DNA from: Stenotrophomonas nitritireducens
GTDB lineage: Bacteria > Pseudomonadota > Gammaproteobacteria > Xanthomonadales > Xanthomonadaceae
Assembly (NCBI RefSeq): GCF_001700965.1
Contig: NZ_CP016756.1
Location: forward strand, 1,791,001 to 1,855,000
DNA: 64,000 nt
Direction: 5' to 3'
Positions 48,419 through 57,045 of the stretch are shown piece after piece (within the stretch, counting starts at the first letter, position 1; the number at the start of each line of letters is the position of its first letter). The notes beneath the pieces are model-generated. The model was given only the letters and a program-made list of their open reading frames with translations, ran no database searches and was not told where the DNA came from. A program made the translations under genes and the position numbers.

Positions 48419-49662
48419 GGCCGCGCCCCTTGCAGCGTGGCGGTTAGTTCCATCCGCTCGGACGCTGAAGGGTGTGACGGCACAAGCGCATGCGCCTGCA
48501 AAGGGATGCGGATCTTCAAACGGGTGCCCTGCCCTTTCGGTGACTCGATCTGCAGCTCGCCGCCCAACGCCAGCACCCGCTCGCGCATGCCGGCCAGACC
48601 GTTGCCATTGGCCGCCACGCCCCCGCGCCCATCATCGACCACTTCCATCACCACCGCCTCGGGCCCGCTATCGATCCGGATCCACGCTTCATTGGCCTGC
48701 GCATGGCGGGCGATGTTGGTGGCCGCCTCGCGCAAGACCATCGCCAAGCCCGCTTCGATCCACGCAGGCATTGCCGGTGGTGGTGAATAGCGCAGGTGCA
48801 CCCGCGAAGACTCCAGCAATAGATGCGCCGAAGCCAATTCAGCGGCCAGGTCCGCAGCGCGAAAGCCGGTGACCGCACTGCGCACCTGGGCCAGCGCATC
48901 GCGGGCGATCTGTTCGGCTTCGGCGAGTTCGCGCTGCGAACGCTGCGGATCGCGCTCGAACAATTTGCGCGACAACTCCATCTTCAAGGTGATCAACGAC
49001 AAGGTGTGCCCCAACAGATCATGCAGATCACGACCGATGCGCTCGCGCTCGGCGGTGGCGGCCAACCGCCTCACTTCTTCATGGGACAGCCGCAGTGCGG
49101 CATCCTTGTCGCTGCTGGAGCGCTCCACGTTGACGATCAGGCCGATGATCAGCGTCAGCGCGGGTATCCATGTGATGACCTGCCATGGATAGCCGATCCA
49201 CGATGCGATCGACACGAAGCCGATGTTCAACAAGCCAACTTCCAACAGATAACGCCGCATGCTGATGCAGCGGTTGGTGCGCAGCATGACGCAGCCGAAT
49301 ACGAAGTAGTTCATGCCCGACGGGTAGATCGGCAGCAGCGCCATCGACAGCGCGATCATTGCCAGGGCGAACAACGGCGCACGCCGCCGCGCACTTGTCA
49401 GCGTCAACACATACAACACGATGAACAATGGAAACGACCACAGCGTGATCAGCACCCAGCGCAGGCTGTAGCCCTCGCCAAACAGCGGCGTGATGAACAC
49501 CCATACCGTCCACAACAGATGCACGGCATCTATCCACGCCCATTTGCCGAGCTTGATGTTATCGGCCACCACCGAGTCCGCTGCCGGCTTCAACCATTCA
49601 GGGCGTTGCAATGCCATCGACCAAGGTCCCGTTCCAGTACGCCAGTACGGCAATGATGCCAT
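48415..49662 (-). CDS. Membrane histidine kinase, DesK-like
   Basis: The 415-residue kinase has about five to six TM segments in residues 40-180, then a HisKA_3 dimerisation domain with ERERIGRDLHDLLGHTLSLI (phospho-histidine near residue 217) and an HATPase domain (REAATNIARHAQANEAW, VVDDGRGG, GNGLAGMRERV). There is no periplasmic sensor domain, so it probably senses a membrane property or the transporter itself. Its ATG at 49662 overlaps the permease stop, and longer frames upstream run through the permease in another frame. It forms the signalling half of an ABC-kinase-regulator operon. Confidence 0.9.
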   Translation of the reverse strand: MASLPYWRTGTGPWSMALQRPEWLKPAADSVVADNIKLGKWAWIDAVHLLWTVWVFITPLFGEGYSLRWVLITLWSFPLFIVLYVLTLTSARRRAPLFALAMIALSMALLPIYPSGMNYFVFGCVMLRTNRCISMRRYLLEVGLLNIGFVSIASWIGYPWQVITWIPALTLIIGLIVNVERSSSDKDAALRLSHEEVRRLAATAERERIGRDLHDLLGHTLSLITLKMELSRKLFERDPQRSQRELAEAEQIARDALAQVRSAVTGFRAADLAAELASAHLLLESSRVHLRYSPPPAMPAWIEAGLAMVLREAATNIARHAQANEAWIRIDSGPEAVVMEVVDDGRGGVAANGNGLAGMRERVLALGGELQIESPKGQGTRLKIRIPLQAHALVPSHPSASERMELTATLQGARP

Positions 49663-50441
49663 CAGCCATGCCGGCGCAGACGCCGGCCCGCCAGGGTGAT
49701 GAAGACCAGGCTGAATGCGAGCAGCCACAGCAGGTGCGGCAACGCACCGCCCACCTCGGCACCGAGCGCGCCCTGCGCAAGCGCGTTCAAGTGGTAGCTG
49801 GGCCAGACAACTGCCAGCTGCCGCACCAGCGGCGGCATCAGCGTGAGCGGGAACCACAGCCCGGACAGCACCGCCATCGGCAGGTAGACCAGGTTGATCA
49901 CCGCCGGGGCCACATTGCCCTTGCTCAACGTGCCCAGCCATAACCCCAGCGCGCAGAACGGCAAGGTGCCGAAGCTGGCCACCGCGGTCAGCCGCAGCAT
50001 CTGCAGCGCGTTCAACGGCACCCCCGCCACCTTCGTGGCCAGCACCTGCAGGATCGTCACGATAACCAGTGCCATCATCAGCGCCATCACCATCTTGCCG
50101 AGCAGATAGGCCAACGGCGGCATCGGCATGGCGCGTTTCAGGGTGAGCAGGCCGTTGTCGCGCTCCAGCGCCAGCGACAAGCCAAACCCGAACAGGCCCG
50201 GTGCCATCACCCCGAACGTGACATAGCTGCCCAGCAGGTAGCGGGCAGCGGCAGCCGGTTGCGCGTGGCCCAGCAATACCGCGAACAACAGGTAGAACGT
50301 GGCCGGAAACAGCAGCGTCGGCAGCACAAAACCGGGGTTGCGCAGGTAACGCAGGCATTCGGCACGGATCTCCTGCAGGTAGGCGCCAACCACGCGCCGC
50401 CGCGACATCGTTGCCGGCAAGGTCGGGTACGGGATGTTCAT
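49662..50441 (-). CDS. ABC-2 type permease
   Basis: The 259-residue protein has six TM segments of the ABC-2 family: LRNPGFVLPTLLFPATFYLLFAVLLG near residue 34, SYVTFGVMAPGLFGFGLSLALERDNGLLTLKRAMPMP (the conserved cytoplasmic ERxxG...KR region) near 72-110, and a long hydrophobic C-terminal half. It starts in the ATPase stop codon (ATGA) and ends in the kinase start. It is a homodimeric exporter domain, probably for a lipid or membrane-active compound. Confidence 0.9.
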   Translation of the reverse strand: MNIPYPTLPATMSRRRVVGAYLQEIRAECLRYLRNPGFVLPTLLFPATFYLLFAVLLGHAQPAAAARYLLGSYVTFGVMAPGLFGFGLSLALERDNGLLTLKRAMPMPPLAYLLGKMVMALMMALVIVTILQVLATKVAGVPLNALQMLRLTAVASFGTLPFCALGLWLGTLSKGNVAPAVINLVYLPMAVLSGLWFPLTLMPPLVRQLAVVWPSYHLNALAQGALGAEVGGALPHLLWLLAFSLVFITLAGRRLRRHG

Positions 50442-51361
50442 CAGGCAGCCTCCGCTTGGGTGTGTGCCACATCGGCAGCGGTGATATCGGCGAAAGCCTC
50501 GCCCAGGCCCGGCGCCTGCACCTCCAATGCGCGCAGTGCCGGGTCTGCCTGCAGCAGCTGGCGCACCACGGCTTCGACACGGTCGCTGTGCAGCTGCAGC
50601 CAGTCACCGTCGCGGCTGATCTGCAGCACCCCCGGCCAGGCGGCGACCGCTGCCACGTCCAGCGCACTGATGCAGCGGATACCGCGCTGAACCACCCGCG
50701 CACGCAGCGCATCCACGCTGCCATCGCTGACGATGCGGCCACGCAGCAGCACGCAGACCCGGTCAGCCAGGCGCTCGGCCTCCTCCAGGTAATGCGTGGT
50801 CAACACCACCGAGCTGCCTTCGGCCACCAGTGCACGCACGGCAGCCCACATCTGTTGTCGGGCTGCCGGATCCAGACCCACGCTGGGTTCGTCGAGAAAC
50901 AGCAGCGCCGGGCGTCCACATACCGCCAGGGCGAACTGCACGCGCCGCTGCTGGCCCCCCGACAGCTGGCCATAGCGACGCTTCAACAGATCCTCGACAC
51001 CGGCCAGCGCCGCAGTTTCAGCCACGCTGCGCGGCGCGGGGTAATAGCTGGCCGACAGCCGGATCAACTCGGCCACGCTCAAGGTATCCGGCAACGCCGC
51101 GCTCTGCAGCATCACCCCGATGCCACGGCGCGCGCGCACCTGTTGCGGGTCCTGGCCGAACAACCGCACGTGGCCGGCATCGGCTCGCAGCAGGCCCATC
51201 AACAATCCGATGGCGGTGGTCTTGCCGGCACCGTTGGGGCCGAGCAATGCCAGCACCTGCCCGGCCTTGAGTTCAAGATCGATACCGTCCAACGCCAGCA
51301 CTGCGCCATAGCGCTTGTGCACGCCGTGCAGGCTTGCCAGCACCGCCTCGTGTCGCTCCAT
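50441..51361 (-). CDS. ABC transporter ATPase (CcmA/LnrL type)
   Basis: The 306-residue ATPase has Walker A GPNGAGKTT near residue 42, signature QLSGGQQRRVQFAL near 138, Walker B ALLFLDEPSVGLDP and the switch LTTHYLEEAERLADR. A C-terminal extension of about 90 residues is usual in drug-export ATPases of this group. The ATG at 51361 follows AAGGCG; a longer frame exists without support. It is the first gene of the four-gene operon, and divergent from a MacA-like gene. A hairpin (GGCGGC...GCCGCC at 51385-51403) lies in its leader. Confidence 0.9.
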   Translation of the reverse strand: MERHEAVLASLHGVHKRYGAVLALDGIDLELKAGQVLALLGPNGAGKTTAIGLLMGLLRADAGHVRLFGQDPQQVRARRGIGVMLQSAALPDTLSVAELIRLSASYYPAPRSVAETAALAGVEDLLKRRYGQLSGGQQRRVQFALAVCGRPALLFLDEPSVGLDPAARQQMWAAVRALVAEGSSVVLTTHYLEEAERLADRVCVLLRGRIVSDGSVDALRARVVQRGIRCISALDVAAVAAWPGVLQISRDGDWLQLHSDRVEAVVRQLLQADPALRALEVQAPGLGEAFADITAADVAHTQAEAA

Positions 51362-51384
51362 TGCCAACGCCTTCTTCAGGGAAT

Positions 51385-51572
51385 GGCGGCACATTAGGCC
51401 GCCGACACCGCTTTGCCGCAGTGCAGGCGATCAGGCAAAGCGCATGACACACGTCACCTGCATGCCCTGAACACGCCCCTTATGATTCGCCGATCCTGGC
51501 CCTTCGCTGCCAGCCGCGGCCGATTGCGGTAAGTTGCGGTCACATTTCCCATTCCAAGCCGTCCTGCTCCCC
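51385..51572. promoter_or_regulatory. Divergent control region between two export operons
   Basis: The 211 bases between the ATPase and MacA-like starts must hold both promoters. TGACACACGTCA at 51445-51456 is a TGAC-N4-GTCA palindrome and a candidate binding site for the NarL-type regulator of the operon. This is inference from symmetry and position. Confidence 0.35.
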
Positions 51573-52823
51573 ATGAATGCATCTGCTGAACTGCTGAAGG
51601 AACTCCGCATCGACCGCTCCACGCCGGCATCGGGCGGGCCATCGCCGTCGCGGCGGTGGTTGTGGATCGTGATTGGGCTGGTGCTCGCCCTGCTGCTGGC
51701 GCTGGGCATCGGCGCCCTGCTCGGCGGCAAGCCGCCGGTGACGGTGCAGACCGCACCGGTGGTGGCGATGGCGCAGGCGGGCGCGGACAGCAGCTCGGTG
51801 CTGGATGCCAGCGGCTATGTGGTGGCGCGGCGCATGGCCACCGTATCGGCCAAGATCACCGGCAAGGTGCGCGAAGTGATGATCGAGGAAGGCATGCAGG
51901 TGGAAGAAGGCCAGGTCATGGCCACGCTCGACCCGATCGACGCCAACGCCCAGCGCAGCCTCAACGCCGCCCAGCTCGACGCCGCACGCAGCCAGACCGA
52001 AGGCCTGCAGGCGCAGCTGCGCCAGGCCGAGGCTGAAGCGGGCCGGCTGCAGTCGCTGGTAGGCCAGCAACTGGTTTCGCGTTCGCAGTACGACCAGTCC
52101 GTCGCCACCCGTGACAGCCTGCGCGCGCAGCTCGCCACCGCACGCCACAACGCCAAGGTCGCGCAGGATGCCTTGGCCATCGCCGACCTGGGCGTGGACA
52201 ACAACGTGGTGCGCGCACCGTTCTCCGGCGTGGTGACGGCCAAGGCCGCGCAGCCGGGTGAAATCGTGTCGCCCTTGTCGGCTGGCGGCGGCTTTACCCG
52301 TACTGGTATCGGCACCATCGTCGATATGGAATCGCTGGAAGTGGAAGTGGAAGTAGGCGAAGCCTTCATTGGCCGCGTACAGCCACAGATGCCGGTTGAG
52401 ATCGTGCTCAACGCCTACCCGGACTGGAAGATCCCCGGCCACGTGATCGCCATCATCCCCACTGCCGACCGCGGCAAGGCCACGGTGAAGGTCCGCGTGG
52501 CATTGGAAGCCAAGGATCCACGCATCGTGCCGGAGATGGGCGTGCGGGTCAGTTTCTTGGAAAAGGCCGCGCCCGCAGGAAGCGAGGCACCGAAAGGCGT
52601 ACGCGTGCCGGCTGCAGCCATTGTGGAACGCGACGGCAAGCCGGTCGCCTTCGTGCTGCAGGCCGACGACAAGGTGAAGCAGCAACCGCTGGAAGTAGGC
52701 CAGGTATTGGCCAAGGACAAGCAGGTGCTGTCGGGTTTGAACGCCGGTCAGACGGTGGTACTCAGCCCTCCAGCCGAACTGAAGGACGGCGACAAGGTGA
52801 CATTGGAAGACGCGAAGAAGTAA
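51573..52823 (+). CDS. MacA-like membrane-fusion protein
   Basis: The 416-residue adaptor has an N-terminal TM (WLWIVIGLVLALLLALGIGALL), lipoyl halves (VSAKITGKVREVMIEEGMQVEEGQVMATLDP near residue 95 and NNVVRAPFSGVVTAKAAQPGE near 210), a coiled-coil hairpin between and a beta-barrel (VEVGEAFIGRVQPQMPVEIVL). The start at 51573 (MNASAELLKEL) is preferred over an upstream frame extension. It should link a MacB-like ABC exporter to an outer-membrane channel. Its ATPase and permeases start 810 bases downstream after repeat DNA, so operon continuity is uncertain. Confidence 0.85.
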   Translation: MNASAELLKELRIDRSTPASGGPSPSRRWLWIVIGLVLALLLALGIGALLGGKPPVTVQTAPVVAMAQAGADSSSVLDASGYVVARRMATVSAKITGKVREVMIEEGMQVEEGQVMATLDPIDANAQRSLNAAQLDAARSQTEGLQAQLRQAEAEAGRLQSLVGQQLVSRSQYDQSVATRDSLRAQLATARHNAKVAQDALAIADLGVDNNVVRAPFSGVVTAKAAQPGEIVSPLSAGGGFTRTGIGTIVDMESLEVEVEVGEAFIGRVQPQMPVEIVLNAYPDWKIPGHVIAIIPTADRGKATVKVRVALEAKDPRIVPEMGVRVSFLEKAAPAGSEAPKGVRVPAAAIVERDGKPVAFVLQADDKVKQQPLEVGQVLAKDKQVLSGLNAGQTVVLSPPAELKDGDKVTLEDAKK

Positions 52824-52883
52824 GCGCAGGGCTTGTGATCCTTGCTGCTCTGGCGCGTATCACCTGATGCACTGAAGTAGCGA

Positions 52884-53040
52884 TTTTGCTGTTGCTGTTG
52901 CTTTAGCCGTTGCTGCTGTTTTAGCTGTTGCTGCTGCTTTAGCTGTTGCTGTTGCTTTAGCTGCTGCTGTTGCTTTAGCCCTTCTCCCGCCTGCGGGAGA
53001 AGGGTTGGGATGAGGGCAGCCTTGGCTTTGGCTTTGGTTT
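52884..53040. repeat. Composite element: GTTGCT/GCTTTA array plus hairpin
   Basis: A degenerate array of TTGCTGTTGCTTTAGC-like units (52884-52978) runs into the hairpin CCCTTCTCCCGC...GCGGGAGAAGGG (52979-53004), then TTGGGATGAGGG and TTGGCTTTGGCTTTGG. The order matches the elements at 45626 and 61556. No gene. Confidence 0.88.
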
Positions 53041-53114
53041 TTGCTTGGCTTTAGCCCTTGCCTTACCGAGCTCCTTCCGCAGCGACGGAGCTGAGGGAAA
53101 AACCCCAACGGGGC

Positions 53115-53265
53115 GGCGCACATGGATGTGCGTCGTTTTTCGACGAGACAGGGATGTCTCGTCGAAAAATCCCGGCAGCGCAGTGGACCCGAGATGCGGA
53201 GCATCGTGGGCGCGGAGGCAGGGTGTGTTTCTTTTGGTTACTTCTTCTTTGCACAGGCAAAGAAA
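53115..53265. repeat. Run of four hairpins with GG-rich loops
   Basis: In order: GCACATGGATGTGC (53118), a 15-base stem with TTTTTCGACGAGACA (53136-53150) and its complement (53155-53169) around GGGA, GATGCGGAGCATC (53193), and CTTTGCACAGGCAAAG (53248). The second stem has T and A tracts at its ends, so it could terminate in both directions. It lies between the MacA-like gene and its ATPase. No gene is supported. Confidence 0.75.
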
Positions 53266-53420
53266 TGCTCTTCAACAGCCGAATGGCTGGTCAAAGTGAC
53301 ACGCTCCCTGTAGGGGAGTGAAAGCTGGTGCTGCTGTTCTTGCTTTCGTTGCCGCAGTCCCTCTGAAGCAAAGACAGTGAAGACGCAAAAGGCAGGAGCA
53401 GAAACTGCCCTCACGCCTAC

Positions 53421-53561
53421 CCCTCTCCCGCTTGCGGGAGAGGGGAAAGCAACGACTGAAGCCGAAGCCAGAGACATAGCCAAACCAAAGCACCCCTCCC
53501 TAGCCCTCCCCTTGCCTTCTGCAAAGGGAGGGAACCAGGAGCAAAGCAAAGCAAAGCAAAG
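53421..53561. repeat. Hairpin plus inverted hexamer array and GCAAA run
   Basis: The hairpin CCCTCTCCCGCTTGCGGG... (53421-53444) is followed by GAAGCCGAAGCCAGAG and AGCCAAACCAAAG, a degenerate array of the same hexamer on the opposite strand, and by four GCAAA units at 53541-53560. It is a variant of the composite repeat element. Confidence 0.7.
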
Positions 53562-53633
53562 AATTTCGACGTCCAACATCAGATTTTCAACATCGAACAT
53601 CAAACATCACCGCGTCACTGCTGAGGATCATCC

Positions 53634-54320
<687 letters not shown>

Positions 54321-54331
54321 GGAGCACGGCC

Positions 54332-55492
54332 ATGAAGTACTTCTCATTGATCTGGGCGCAGCTGTTCCGCAGCCGCACACGTACTTTGTTCACCCTGTTG
54401 TCCATCATCACCGCGTTCCTGTTGTTCGGCATGCTCGATTCGGTGCGCGTTGCCTTCGCCAGCGGCGGCAACAGCGTGGCCGGCGCCAACCGGCTGGTGG
54501 TTGCCTCGCGCCTTTCCATCACCGAATCATTGCCGATCCGTCTGGAATCGCAGATCCGCCAGGTTGAAGGCGTCGACGATGTCACCTATGCCATGTGGTT
54601 CGGTGGCATCTACCAGGACCAGAAGAATTTCTTTCCGAATTTCTCGGTAGCGCCAAACTACTTCGACCTGATGACCGAGTTCGAAATTCCGAAAGAACAG
54701 GTCGATGCCTTCCGCAACACGCGCACCGGCGCGGTCGTCGGTGAGTCGTTGGCCAAGCAGTTCGGCTGGAAGATCGGCGACACCATTCCGCTGCAGGCCA
54801 CCATCTTCCCGCGTGGCGGCAGCAACGATTGGCCATTGCAGCTGGTCGGCATCTTCAAGTCGAAGAACACCGCCACCGCTGCCAATGAGGAGCGCCAGTT
54901 GATGATGAACTGGAAGTACTTCGACGAATCCAACGACTACATCAAGAACCAGGTCAGCTGGTACACCGTGCGGCTGGACAACCCGGACCATGCTTCGCGC
55001 GTTGCCCAGGCCATCGATGCAATCTCGGCCAACTCCGACCATGAGACCAAAAGCCAGACCGAATCGGCCTTCCAGCAGGCCTTCATCAAGCAGTTCGCCG
55101 ACATCGGCATGATTGTCACCTCGATCATGGGCGCGGTGTTCTTCACCCTGCTGCTGCTCACCGGCAACACCATGGCGCAGGCCGTGCGCGAGCGCGTACC
55201 GGAGCTCGCCACGCTGAAAACCCTTGGCTTCAAGGACGGCACCATGTTGATGCTGGTGATGGTCGAATCAATCGTGCTGGTCGGCCTGGGCGGTGCCATC
55301 GGCCTGGGCCTGGCGGCGCTTGCGCTGCCGATCATGGCACCGCAGACCATGGGCCTGCTGCCGCCGCACGTGCCGTCGCAGACCTGGATCGTCGGCGCGC
55401 TGCTGATCGTGGTGATCGGTTTGGTGGTGGGCGTGCTGCCGGCACTGCGTGCCAAACGCCTGAAGATCGTCGACGCATTGGCCGGGCGCTGA
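54332..55492 (+). CDS. FtsX/MacB-like ABC permease 1
   Basis: The 386-residue protein has TM1 at the N-terminus (LFTLLSIITAFLLFGMLDSV), a large periplasmic domain (residues about 50-250) and three C-terminal TM segments (IVTSIMGAVFFTLLLLTGN, MLVMVESIVLVGLGGAIGLGL, IVGALLIVVIGLVVGVLPAL). This is the type VII ABC layout used in mechanotransmission rather than classical transport. It lies 11 bases after the ATPase and 10 before permease 2, with which it should form a heterodimer. Confidence 0.9.
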   Translation: MKYFSLIWAQLFRSRTRTLFTLLSIITAFLLFGMLDSVRVAFASGGNSVAGANRLVVASRLSITESLPIRLESQIRQVEGVDDVTYAMWFGGIYQDQKNFFPNFSVAPNYFDLMTEFEIPKEQVDAFRNTRTGAVVGESLAKQFGWKIGDTIPLQATIFPRGGSNDWPLQLVGIFKSKNTATAANEERQLMMNWKYFDESNDYIKNQVSWYTVRLDNPDHASRVAQAIDAISANSDHETKSQTESAFQQAFIKQFADIGMIVTSIMGAVFFTLLLLTGNTMAQAVRERVPELATLKTLGFKDGTMLMLVMVESIVLVGLGGAIGLGLAALALPIMAPQTMGLLPPHVPSQTWIVGALLIVVIGLVVGVLPALRAKRLKIVDALAGR

Positions 55493-55502
55493 GGAGAACG
55501 AC

Positions 55503-56810
55503 ATGAAGAACTTTCTTTCGAATGCGCTGGTGATCCTGTTGTTGGCCATCGGCCTGGGCGTGTGGATTGCGCTGCCGTGGTTTGGCGTGCTGGCAGTGGC
55601 CGTGGCGATCGCGCTGTGGCTGCTGCTCACCCGCAGCGGGCGGCTGGCGCTCGCCGCCACCCGTATCGGGCTGGCCAGCCTGCCGCAGCGCTGGGGTGCC
55701 TCATCGGTGATCGTGATTGGCATTGCCGGCGTGGTCGGCGTGTTGGTGGCGATGCTGGCCATGGGCCAGGGTTTCCAGGCCACCTTGGAAAGCACCGGTG
55801 ACGACAGCACGGCCATTGTTCTGCGCGGCGGATCGCAGGCTGAGACAAACTCGGTGATCACCCGCGATCAGGTGCCCTTGTTGGAAACCCTGCCGGGCGT
55901 GAAGCGCGGTGCAGATGGGCGTCCGCTGGTGTCGGCGGAAGTCTCGCAGGTGGTCAACCTCACCTCGCGTAGCGACGGCACCGATGTCAACGCGCAGTTC
56001 CGCGGTGTTGGCGAACAGGCCTGGGCCGTGCACGACAAGGTACGTCTGGTCGAAGGCCGCAAGTTCGGCGCCGGCCTGCGCGAAATCGTCGCCGGGCGTG
56101 GTGCGCAGAAACAGTTCCAGGGACTGGAAGTTGGCAAGACGCTGACGCTGGGCAACCAGGCCTGGACCGTGGTTGGCATCTTCGAATCCGGCGACGCGCA
56201 TGATTCGGAGTTGTGGACCGACGCGCAGACGTTGGCAACCACGTACAACCGCAGTGCATGGCAGTCGATCAGCGTGCGTACCGAGGGCAAGCAGGGCTTC
56301 GAGGCGTTCAAGGCAGCCGTGGACAACGACCAGCGGCTGAAGCTGGACGTGGAAAGCACCGCCGACTATTACCGCAAGCAAGGTGGTGGCCTGAACAAGC
56401 TGCTCAAGGTGCTGGGCACGGTGATCGGCGCGATCATGGCCGTCGGTGCGGTGTTCGGCGCGCTCAACACCATGTATGCGGCGGTGGCCACGCGTGCAAG
56501 GGAGATCGCCACACTGCGTGCAATCGGCTTTCGCGGCGTACCGGTAGTTACTGCAGTGATGCTGGAGACCATGCTGCTCGCCTTGCTGGGCGGTTTGCTG
56601 GGCGGCGTGGTCGCCTGGCTGGCCTTCAACAACTTCACCGTCTCCACCCTGGGCAATAATTTCAGCCAGGTGGTGTTCCAGTTCAAGGTATCACCGCCGC
56701 TGCTGTGGAGCGGCTTGAAATGGGCGTTGGGTATTGGACTGGTGGGCGGGTTATTCCCGGCACTGCGGGCGGCACGCTTGCCCATCACCACGGCATTGCG
56801 CGAGACCTGA
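55503..56810 (+). CDS. FtsX/MacB-like ABC permease 2
   Basis: The 435-residue protein has two closely spaced N-terminal hydrophobic segments (ALVILLLAIGLGVWIALPWF; WGASSVIVIGIAGVVGVLVAML), a periplasmic MacB_PCD domain from about residue 90 to 290, and three C-terminal TM segments (LGTVIGAIMAVGAVFGALNT, LLALLGGLLGGVVAWLAF, GLVGGLFPALRAARL). It has an extra N-terminal TM relative to permease 1. It is the last gene of the split MacB-like complex; an 11-base inverted repeat at 56837 follows 27 bases after the stop codon. Confidence 0.9.
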   Translation: MKNFLSNALVILLLAIGLGVWIALPWFGVLAVAVAIALWLLLTRSGRLALAATRIGLASLPQRWGASSVIVIGIAGVVGVLVAMLAMGQGFQATLESTGDDSTAIVLRGGSQAETNSVITRDQVPLLETLPGVKRGADGRPLVSAEVSQVVNLTSRSDGTDVNAQFRGVGEQAWAVHDKVRLVEGRKFGAGLREIVAGRGAQKQFQGLEVGKTLTLGNQAWTVVGIFESGDAHDSELWTDAQTLATTYNRSAWQSISVRTEGKQGFEAFKAAVDNDQRLKLDVESTADYYRKQGGGLNKLLKVLGTVIGAIMAVGAVFGALNTMYAAVATRAREIATLRAIGFRGVPVVTAVMLETMLLALLGGLLGGVVAWLAFNNFTVSTLGNNFSQVVFQFKVSPPLLWSGLKWALGIGLVGGLFPALRAARLPITTALRET

Positions 56811-56836
56811 TCCGCCATCAGCTCGGCCGCAGCAGC

Positions 56837-56864
56837 AACCCATCTGCACACGCGCAGATGGGTT
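56837..56864. repeat. Perfect 11-base inverted repeat after permease 2
   Basis: AACCCATCTGC pairs with GCAGATGGGTT around six bases. It has no T-run, so it is not a standard intrinsic terminator but could stop exonucleases or act with Rho. Confidence 0.6.
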
Positions 56865-56991
56865 GGCGGAAAGTCTGGCTTCACGCATCCATCTGTTTAG
56901 GTCATGATGCGCCCCCGCCCAAGTCGCGGCGGCCAGCGCGGCTGTGATGGCGGATGCTGTGTCCCTCCCCCAACGGTGATGCATCTGTCAC

Positions 56992-57016
56992 GGCGCCCCA
57001 CAAGGGCGCCTTTTTT
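56992..57016 (+). terminator. Terminator or attenuator just before second TonB receptor
   Basis: GGCGCCC pairs with GGGCGCC around CACAA and is followed by TTTTTT, a strong intrinsic terminator on the plus strand. Only 29 bases separate the T-run from the receptor ATG. No good promoter is visible in between, so it may control read-through into the receptor gene. Confidence 0.8.
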
Positions 57017-57045
57017 GTAGTTGGTATAAAGGAAAACCGAACAAG

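Noticed and set aside
48415..50742. 775-residue open frame that would fuse a kinase to upstream sequence
   Set aside because: The upstream part reads the permease and ATPase genes out of frame; the kinase start fits the ATG at 49662 overlapping the permease stop.
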